Source: Phenylobacterium sp. (GTDB taxonomy: Bacteria > Pseudomonadota > Alphaproteobacteria > Caulobacterales > Caulobacteraceae). Taken from it: a DNA stretch of 64,000 bases. Positions within the stretch are counted from its first letter, which is position 1. Each line of letters begins with the position of its first letter. The stretch covers positions 33,741 through 97,740 of the forward strand of contig NZ_SCTC01000042.1 in NCBI RefSeq assembly GCF_004299445.1, given 5' to 3'. The notes under the pieces were generated by a model. That model worked only from the letters and a program-made list of their open reading frames with translations, ran no database searches and was not told the DNA's origin. The translations under genes were made by a program, and so were the position numbers. Shown piece after piece: positions 58,124 through 64,000 of this stretch.

Positions 58124-59488
58124 ATGCTGCTTCGTCAAGGGGCGCGGCTTACGGCTGCGCTGACCGCCATTTCGTTGGCGCTCGCGCCGGTCCAGGTCTC
58201 GGCTCAGACGGCTCGGAAGCCTGCGGCCCACGCCTCGACGCCGGCGCTTTCACGGGCCGCGAGTCCCGAGGCCGTAGGCTTCGACAGCGCGCGCCTGGCC
58301 AAGCTCGACACTTACATGCAGGGCGTCGTGGCCGAGGGCCGGGTCGCCGGCATGACGACTCTGTTGGCCCGCCACGGCAAGGTCGTCAGCTTCAAGACCT
58401 ATGGGAAGAAGAGCCTCGCCGCCGGCACGCCGATGACCGAGGACACGATCTTCCGCGTCTATTCCATGACCAAGCCGATCACCGGCGTGGCGATGATGAT
58501 CCTGTTCGAAGAGGGCAAGTGGCGGCTGGACGATCCGGTCACCCGCTATATCCCCGAGTTCAAGAACCTGCAGGTGATGACCGGCGTGGACGAGGAGGGC
58601 AACGGGACCCCGGTGCTCGTGCCCATGAAGCGCCCGCCCACCATGCGCGAGATCATGAGCCACACGGCCGGCTTCGGATATGGCCTGCAGGACAAGCATC
58701 CGGTCGACAAGCTGTTCCGCGAGAACCGCGCGCTGGGCGCGGGAACTCTGCAGGACATGATCAACGCCACGGCGAAGATCCCGCTGGTCTATCAGCCGGG
58801 CGAGTCCTGGCGCTATTCCATCAGCGTCGACATCCAGGGCTACCTGGTCGAGAAGCTCTCAGGCAAGCCGCTGGCGCAGTTCATGGACGAGCGCATCTTC
58901 AAGCCGCTGAAGATGACGGACACGGCCTTCTATGTGCCGGCCGCGAAGAAGGACCGCTTCTCGGCCGTCTATGCGCTCAACCGCGAGACGCGAAAGATCG
59001 AGGAAGCCGACGTCATCTTCGGCAACCCGCTGCCGACCTATCTGATCCCGCCCACCGCGCCGTCGGGCGGCGGCGGCTTGGTCGGCACCACCATGGACTA
59101 CGCCCGCTTCGCCCAGATGATCGCGAACAAGGGCGAACTGGACGGCGTGCGGATCCTGTCGCCGGCCTCGGTGGAGCTGATGGGCACCAACATGATCCCC
59201 CGGAACGTGCTGGTGAACTCGAACGGCACCAGCGGTCTGCGCTTCAACGAAGCGGTCGGCTTCGGCCTCGACTTCATGGTGGTCAACGAACCGCGGGTCG
59301 CGGGCACGCTGGAAGGCAAGGGCTCCATGAGCTGGGGCGGCGCGGCGGGCACCTGGTTCTGGGTGGATCCGACAAACGACGTGGTCTTCGTGGGCATGAT
59401 CCAGCGCCTGGGCGGCACGGGCGGCGACGATCTCGGCCAGATGTCCCGGACGCTGACCTACCAGGCGCTGGTGCATCCTGAGAAATAG
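58124..59488 (+). CDS. Exported beta-lactamase-fold serine hydrolase (class C/EstB-like)
   Basis: 454 residues. Signal peptide (MLLRQGARLTAALTA ... VSAQ, about 28). Active-site S114-x-x-K117 in YSMTKP, the tyrosine motif RYSIS, and a late conserved GGAAGTWFWVDP like the KTG block. Family members are penicillin-binding-protein-like esterases or D-peptidases; beta-lactam hydrolysis is possible but unproven. ATG 58124 has GGAGGGG 6 bp upstream. Confidence 0.85.
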   Translation: MLLRQGARLTAALTAISLALAPVQVSAQTARKPAAHASTPALSRAASPEAVGFDSARLAKLDTYMQGVVAEGRVAGMTTLLARHGKVVSFKTYGKKSLAAGTPMTEDTIFRVYSMTKPITGVAMMILFEEGKWRLDDPVTRYIPEFKNLQVMTGVDEEGNGTPVLVPMKRPPTMREIMSHTAGFGYGLQDKHPVDKLFRENRALGAGTLQDMINATAKIPLVYQPGESWRYSISVDIQGYLVEKLSGKPLAQFMDERIFKPLKMTDTAFYVPAAKKDRFSAVYALNRETRKIEEADVIFGNPLPTYLIPPTAPSGGGGLVGTTMDYARFAQMIANKGELDGVRILSPASVELMGTNMIPRNVLVNSNGTSGLRFNEAVGFGLDFMVVNEPRVAGTLEGKGSMSWGGAAGTWFWVDPTNDVVFVGMIQRLGGTGGDDLGQMSRTLTYQALVHPEK

Positions 59489-59534
59489 GCGGTACGGACC
59501 GCTCCTCCTTTTCGCCGGGCTGTCGCTGGCGGCG

Positions 59535-60332
59535 GTGGGTGTTGGCTGCACTGTCGCGGCGATCAGCGGCGTTGCGGTCGGCGTCTGGCTACGCAACCCG
59601 GTCGCCTGGATCGTGGGCGCAGCGTTCGCCGTCGGTCTTGCCCTTCGGGCGGGGGAACGGACCGAGCTTGTCTTCTTGGGGCTCGCGCCGATCGGCCTCG
59701 CAGCGAGTTTCCTGAGCGCCGATCTCCAGGGCGTGCACCGGTGGGTGGACCTGGGTCCGCTGCACCTGAATGTGGCCCAGGTGCTGCTGCCCCCGGCGGT
59801 CGCTGCGATCGCGGCCCGGGCCGAGGCGTGGAGATGGGCGGTCGCAGTTGCGACGATCGCGTTGCTCGCGGTGCAGCCCGACGCTTCGCAAGCAATGGCT
59901 TGGGGCGGCGGGCTGGCGGTGTTGATCGCAATGAGCCGAGGACGGACTTGGGCGAAGGCCGGGGGCTTCGGGTCGATTGGGCTCGCTGTCATTCTCGCCT
60001 GGCGACGCCCCGACCCGCTGGCGCCGGTCGCCGAGGTCGAAGAGATCATGCGCCTTGCGTGGGCGGTCTCGCCGCTTGCGGCGGTCGCTGCGTGGACGGC
60101 GCTCATCGGCGCCTGCCTGTCGTTGGGCATGTCGCGAACGCCCGCCGCATTGGCGTTGGCCGCCTACGCCATGCTGGCCGCGCTCATGCCGCTCGTCGGC
60201 TGGTTCCCGGTCCCGCTGGTCGGCATGAGCATGAGCCCGATCATCGGCCTGTGGCTGGGCGCCGGGCTGCTCGCCGCTCAGGCCCGCCGGAACGACCCTA
60301 GTACGTATATCCCGGCGGCATCGGGCGCTTGA
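59535..60332 (+). CDS. FtsW/RodA-like short membrane protein
   Basis: 265 residues from GTG 59535, with about eight hydrophobic helices. The segments HRWVDLGPLHLNVAQVLLPP and AVQPDASQAMAWGGGLA resemble the RodA/FtsW 'RW-DLG' and 'QPDlg' motifs of SEDS glycosyltransferases, but the protein is about 100 residues short. The frame is open further up to the previous gene (RRYGPLLLFAGLSLAAVG) with no ATG/GTG/TTG, so the real start may be noncanonical. Overlaps the convergent amidohydrolase by 35 bp. Confidence 0.55.
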   Translation: MGVGCTVAAISGVAVGVWLRNPVAWIVGAAFAVGLALRAGERTELVFLGLAPIGLAASFLSADLQGVHRWVDLGPLHLNVAQVLLPPAVAAIAARAEAWRWAVAVATIALLAVQPDASQAMAWGGGLAVLIAMSRGRTWAKAGGFGSIGLAVILAWRRPDPLAPVAEVEEIMRLAWAVSPLAAVAAWTALIGACLSLGMSRTPAALALAAYAMLAALMPLVGWFPVPLVGMSMSPIIGLWLGAGLLAAQARRNDPSTYIPAASGA

Positions 60333-61644
60333 GGTCGAGGTAGCGGTCGCGCAGCTCGAGCTGGCGGGAGCGCAGGGGCTGGGCCTCGCCGCGGACCAGG
60401 ATCAGCTGCGGCCGCGAGAGCGGCTCGAAGGGGTCGCCCGACCAGATGACCAGGTCGGCGTCCTTGCCCGGCTCCAGTGAGCCCACGCGGTCGGCGACGC
60501 CGAAGATGCGGGCCGGGTTGAGGGTGATGGCGGCGAGCGCGCCCTGGCGGGTCATGCCGTTGGCCGAGGCGATGCCGGCATTGTAGCGCATCTCGTGGGC
60601 GCGATGAGCGCCCGAGTTGCCCTCGATGGCGACGACCACCCCGGCTTTCTCCAGGCGCGCGGCGTTCTCCAGTGTCGAGCCCAGGGTCTCCAGGCTGGTC
60701 GGCCGGTCGAGCACGGGGTTCAGGATCACCGGCACGCCGGCGGCGGCGATCTCGGGCGCGACGCGCCAGGCCTCGGCGGCGCCCGTCAGGATCAGCTTCA
60801 GCTTCTCTTCGCGGGCCAGCTTCAGGACAGCGCGGATGTCGGACGCGCGATTGGCCACCGCCACCAGCGGCATGCGGCCCTCAACGACGGGGATCAGCGC
60901 TTCGAGGTCAGCGCGGGACAGCGACAGGTCGCGGTAGCCGGCGCGCTCGAAGGCGGCGCGGTTGCGCATGTAGGCGCGCACGTCGCCCAGCGCTTCCTTC
61001 AGCAGCACGAAGTTGGCCCCGCGTGCGCCGCCGGCCACCTTGGCGCCGGCCTCGCCGAAGGGGCTGACCATGGCCACTCTGGGCTTCACAAGCATCTCCT
61101 GGCCCTTGGCCAGCTGGATGACGGCGGCCTGGCCGGCGAACAGGCTGTGGGCGTGGTCCGACGTGGCCGCGCCCGAGGTCCCCTCGGCCCCGCTGTCGTC
61201 ATGCTCGCCCGCGCCGCCCTGGCCGCCCTCTGCGCGGGGCGTGACGATGGCGCTGGTGATGCCGCCTAGGCGGGCGACGGGGATCACAACCGAGTCCGGA
61301 TTCAGCGCGTACTGGATGTCGAACGCCGCGCCGAGGTCGTTGGAGTTGACCGACGCGTCGTCGCCCACGGCCGAGATCTCGACCGCGCCCAGGCTGCTGT
61401 TCACCGCCACGAAGCCGGGAGTGACGACGCCGCCCTTGGCGTCGATCACCTGGGCCCCCGCCGGTGTCGCCCCGCCCGCGCCGACCGAGACGATCTTTCC
61501 GTCGCGCACGACGACCGTGCCGTTGGCGATCTCGGCGGCGTTCGGGCTGAGGATGCGGGCGTTGATGATGGCCACCGTGGCGGCCTGGGCGGCCGAGGCC
61601 GTCGCCAGCACGGTGGTCGCGAGGAGGAGGGCGAGCCGTTTCAT
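60298..61644 (-). CDS. Exported amidohydrolase-like protein lacking the HxH metal site
   Basis: 448 residues. Signal peptide (MKRLALLLATTVLATASA ... AQAA). Composite amidohydrolase frame with sandwich strands (VAIINARILSPNAAEIANGTVVVRDGKIVSVG) and the late GMTRQGALAAITLNPARIFGVADRVGSLEPGKDADLVIWSG. At the usual TPGLIDxHxH it reads TPGFVAVNSSLG, so the first two ligands are missing. Follows its intact neighbour by 2 bp. Probably a non-catalytic or altered subunit. Confidence 0.8.
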   Translation of the reverse strand: MKRLALLLATTVLATASAAQAATVAIINARILSPNAAEIANGTVVVRDGKIVSVGAGGATPAGAQVIDAKGGVVTPGFVAVNSSLGAVEISAVGDDASVNSNDLGAAFDIQYALNPDSVVIPVARLGGITSAIVTPRAEGGQGGAGEHDDSGAEGTSGAATSDHAHSLFAGQAAVIQLAKGQEMLVKPRVAMVSPFGEAGAKVAGGARGANFVLLKEALGDVRAYMRNRAAFERAGYRDLSLSRADLEALIPVVEGRMPLVAVANRASDIRAVLKLAREEKLKLILTGAAEAWRVAPEIAAAGVPVILNPVLDRPTSLETLGSTLENAARLEKAGVVVAIEGNSGAHRAHEMRYNAGIASANGMTRQGALAAITLNPARIFGVADRVGSLEPGKDADLVIWSGDPFEPLSRPQLILVRGEAQPLRSRQLELRDRYLDLKRPMPPGYTY

Positions 61645-61646
61645 GG

Positions 61647-63086
61647 TCAGCGGCCCTCCAGGCCGAGTTCGAAGTCTGACTTGGGCTGGAAGCGCGGATC
61701 ATTGCGGTCGTAGGCGAGGCCGCCATCCACCCAGACCCGCTGGGCGCGGGCGTAGATCGAGAAGGGGTTCGCGTCCCAGAGGGTCACGTCGGCGCGCTTG
61801 CCAACCTCCAGCGTGCCCGTCTCCTTGAGGATGCCCAGCGCCTTTGCCGGGTTGGCGGTGATCCAGCGGATCGCCTGGGCTTCGGTGATGTTGATCCCGG
61901 CGGCGCGCCCGGCGGCCATGGCCTCGGCGGCTTCCTGGTTCAGGCGCTGGATCAGGTCGGGATCGTCCGATTTGATGATCGCGCAGGCCCCGGCGGCCTC
62001 GACCAGCGGCACATTGGCCTCGATCGCGTCATAGAACTCGAGCTTGCCGCCCCACCAGTTGGTCCAGGTGGCCGCGCAGATGTCGTTGGCGGCCAGGATT
62101 TCGCCGATCTTGTAGGCTTCGACCGTGTGGTGGAAGGCTGTGATGCGGTAGCCGAACTCCTTGGCGATATCGATCATCTGGACCATCTCGTCGGCCCGGT
62201 AGCAGTGGTTCTGAACCAGAATCTCGCCCTTCAGGACGCCGGCCAGGGTGTCGAGCTGCAGGTCGCGCTTGGGCGGCTCGGCCTTGTCGCCCCGGGCGGC
62301 CTTGGCGCGGTAGTCGTCCCACTTGCGGGCGTACTCGGCGGCGTTGATCCAGGCGGCGCGGTAGCCCGCCACGTTGCCCATGCGGGTCGACGGGCTGCGG
62401 CTGCGGCCGCCGTAGACGCGCTTGGGATTCTCGCCGCAGGCCATCTTGAGCGTGTAGGGCGCGCCGGGGAACTTCATGTCCTGGACGGTGCGAGCGGGGA
62501 TGTTGCGCAGCGTGACGCCGCGACCGCCGAAGAGGTTGGCCGAGCCCGGCAGCACCAGCAGCGTCGTCACGCCGCCGGCGCGGGCCAGGTTGAATGTCGG
62601 GTCCTGCGGCCACACCGAATGCTCGGCCCACACCTGGGCGGTGTTGGGATCGGTGGCCTCGTTGCCATCAGAGTGCGCCTGAACCTGAGGCGCGGGGTAG
62701 ACGCCGAGGTGGCTGTGAGTGTCGATCAGGCCGGGCGTCACCCATTTGCCGCGGGCGTCCACCGTCTCGTACCCCGCGGGAACCGCGACGCCGGCGCCCA
62801 CCGCCTCGAGGCGGCCAGCCTTGATCAGCACCGTGCCGTTCTCGATCCGGGCGCCCGTGCCGGTCAGCACCGTCGCGCCGATGATCGCCACGTTGCGGCC
62901 GGGCAGGGCGTGATATGTGGAGGGGAAAGGGTCCTTGTTCGCCGCCGGATCCAGCCCCTTGGCCAGGGGTGCGGCAGGCTGGGACTCACCCTTCGGCTTG
63001 TCGGCAGGCTTGGGCGCGGTCGTGGCGCAAGCGGCAAGGCTCGCGGCGGCGGCGGCCACGAGGGCCGCCTTGAGGACGTGCTTCAC
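61647..63086 (-). CDS. Lipoprotein amidohydrolase
   Basis: 479 residues from GTG 63086 (GAGGGA 4-5 bp upstream). Lipobox LAAC in AAASLAACATTAP, then an amidohydrolase domain with TPGLIDTHSHLG (HxH intact), the lysine/His region NHCYRADEMVQMIDIAKEFG, AFHHTVEA and the late IKSDDPDL aspartate. Imidazolonepropionase/dipeptidase-like enzymes of this type are exported and membrane-anchored. Operon with the HxH-less paralogue downstream; the two may form a heterodimer. Confidence 0.82.
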   Translation of the reverse strand: MKHVLKAALVAAAAASLAACATTAPKPADKPKGESQPAAPLAKGLDPAANKDPFPSTYHALPGRNVAIIGATVLTGTGARIENGTVLIKAGRLEAVGAGVAVPAGYETVDARGKWVTPGLIDTHSHLGVYPAPQVQAHSDGNEATDPNTAQVWAEHSVWPQDPTFNLARAGGVTTLLVLPGSANLFGGRGVTLRNIPARTVQDMKFPGAPYTLKMACGENPKRVYGGRSRSPSTRMGNVAGYRAAWINAAEYARKWDDYRAKAARGDKAEPPKRDLQLDTLAGVLKGEILVQNHCYRADEMVQMIDIAKEFGYRITAFHHTVEAYKIGEILAANDICAATWTNWWGGKLEFYDAIEANVPLVEAAGACAIIKSDDPDLIQRLNQEAAEAMAAGRAAGINITEAQAIRWITANPAKALGILKETGTLEVGKRADVTLWDANPFSIYARAQRVWVDGGLAYDRNDPRFQPKSDFELGLEGR

Positions 63087-63202
63087 TGGATCCCTCGATC
63101 GGAAGCTGCGATCCGAGACCTGCAAGGGTCGACTGTCAAGGCATCGCAGACGGCCACGCGCCTTGACTTTCGCGATCCCCCATGCGCCCTTCCGCGCCTC
63201 GT

Positions 63203-63217
63203 AAATCACCCTGATTT
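63203..63217 (+). promoter_or_regulatory. Small dyad in the aspS leader
   Basis: AAATCA-CCC-TGATTT, 6-bp perfect arms, 9 bp upstream of the aspS ATG, in place of a Shine-Dalgarno. Could be a translational or transcriptional dyad. Confidence 0.3.
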
Positions 63218-63226
63218 CTGAAGAAA

Positions 63227-64000
63227 ATGCACGCCTACCGCACCCACACCTGCGGCGCGCTTCGCGCCGCCGATACCGGCAAGACCGTTCGCGTCTCGGG
63301 CTGGATTCACCGCAAGCGCGATCACGGCGGCCTGATCTTTATCGACCTGCGCGACCACTATGGCCTGACGCAGCTCGTGCTGAGCCCCGGCACGCCGGGC
63401 TTCGACGCCGTGGATCGCCTGCGCGCCGAGAGCGTGATCCGCGTCGACGGCGAAGTCGTTGCGCGGACGGCCGAGACCATCAATCCGAACCTGCCCACGG
63501 GCGAGGTCGAAGTGAAGGTCGTGGCGGTGACCGTGCTGTCGGAAGCCTCGGAGCTGCCGCTGCCGGTGTTCGGTGAGCCCGACTACCCCGAGGAAATCCG
63601 TCTCAAGAACCGCCACCTCGATCTGCGCCGCGAGACCCTGCACAAGAACATCGTGCTGCGTTCGAAGGTGATCCATTCGATCCGCAACCGGATGATGGAC
63701 CAGGGCTTCCTAGAGTTTCAGACGCCCATCCTGACGGCCAGCTCGCCGGAAGGCGCGCGCGACTTCCTGGTGCCGTCGCGGCTGCACCCGACGAAGTTCT
63801 ACGCGCTGCCGCAGGCCCCGCAGCAGTTCAAGCAGCTGCTGATGGTTTCGGGTTTCGATCGCTATTTCCAGATCGCGCCCTGCTTCCGCGACGAGGACCT
63901 GCGCGCCGACCGCAGCCTGGAGTTCTACCAGCTCGACGTCGAGATGAGCTTCGTGACCCAGGAGGACGTCTTCGCGGCCATCGAGCCCGTGATGCACGGG
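63227..64000 (+). CDS. aspS: Aspartyl-tRNA synthetase, N-terminal part (3' end outside window)
   Basis: 258 codons present, open to the window edge. N-terminal OB fold ([44 protein letters not shown]), hinge, then the start of the class II core with motif 1/2: [30 protein letters not shown] and [17 protein letters not shown]. Charges tRNA-Asp (possibly also tRNA-Asn in organisms with GatCAB). Start ATG 63227. Confidence 0.95.
   Translation, partial: MHAYRTHTCGALRAADTGKTVRVSGWIHRKRDHGGLIFIDLRDHYGLTQLVLSPGTPGFDAVDRLRAESVIRVDGEVVARTAETINPNLPTGEVEVKVVAVTVLSEASELPLPVFGEPDYPEEIRLKNRHLDLRRETLHKNIVLRSKVIHSIRNRMMDQGFLEFQTPILTASSPEGARDFLVPSRLHPTKFYALPQAPQQFKQLLMVSGFDRYFQIAPCFRDEDLRADRSLEFYQLDVEMSFVTQEDVFAAIEPVMHG

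Noticed and set aside
58105..59481. A 458-codon plus-strand frame parallel to the beta-lactamase-fold gene
   Set aside because: Arg/Gly/His-rich text typical of a wrong frame; SMTK and the signal peptide are in the 58124 frame.
1..64000. tRNA, rRNA, CRISPR arrays, insertion sequences, phage genes
   Set aside because: No cloverleaf-like sequence, no regular spaced repeats, no transposase or integrase motifs were seen. The repeated elements found are palindromic intergenic repeats, not CRISPR.

Overview
This 64 kb window is high-GC, densely packed chromosomal DNA from an alphaproteobacterium, most probably order Caulobacterales (Phenylobacterium or Caulobacter type). The grounds are: a single long SpoT/Rsh next to rpoZ; the pyrE-pdxJ-acpS, lepB-rnc-era, recO and parC housekeeping blocks; four proteins with the alphaproteobacterial PEPxxWA-type C-terminal sorting tail; a perfect CtrA-type box (TTAA-N7-TTAA) in front of parC; HWE-family histidine kinase and RcnB-like proteins; and frequent GTG/TTG starts. 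No tRNA, rRNA, CRISPR array, insertion sequence or prophage was recognised. The genus is inference from gene content, not from a marker search.

Layout. 1-3.3 kb: end of hrpB, then a leftward RNA-modification operon (RlmI-like and SpoU/TrmH methyltransferases, a small P-loop kinase). 3.3-8.8 kb: a TetR regulator with a palindromic operator, a lytic transglycosylase, and dapA-smpB-GNAT. 8.9-15.1 kb: leftward hydrolases (D-acylase, M20 peptidase, MBL-rhodanese, family 5 uracil-DNA glycosylase, NYN protein). 15.1-18.5 kb: folK, rpoZ, spoT. 18.5-27.6 kb: a cyclase-like protein, pyrE-pdxJ-acpS, a 3.7 kb accessory insert (PEP-CTERM protein, small secreted protein, SRPBCC, SnoaL, EamA exporter), then lepB-rnc-era joined by ATGA overlaps. 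27.6-33.5 kb: an ECF sigma / membrane Ser/Thr kinase pair, a PEP-CTERM protein, arylamine N-acetyltransferase, thioesterase and DUF1428. 33.9-40.7 kb: recO, two paralogous membrane proteins with CtrA-type boxes, an M56/TonB sensor-protease, and parC.

40.7-46.2 kb holds mostly exported proteins (two small dimeric alpha/beta-barrel-like proteins around a paired operator-like site, a regulator, an RcnB-like protein, two PEP-CTERM proteins). 46.4-48.2 kb is a distinctly A+T-richer two-gene island, DUF262 plus HEPN, which looks like a transferred defence or toxin-type module and is the best candidate for an undescribed system here. It is followed by two small hypothetical genes that share an identical 16-bp element exactly 22 bp before each start codon. 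49.4-64 kb: an HtaA-domain protein with an unusual SDR, an HWE histidine kinase, a serralysin-like RTX metalloprotease, lipid/sugar-type hydrolases, a beta-lactamase-fold serine hydrolase, a short FtsW/RodA-like membrane protein, a pair of amidohydrolases (one lacking its metal ligands), and the start of aspS.

Several intergenic gaps carry palindromic repeat elements of three or four families. Starts were moved inward from the longest reading frame where a Shine-Dalgarno sequence, signal peptide or overlap decided the case.
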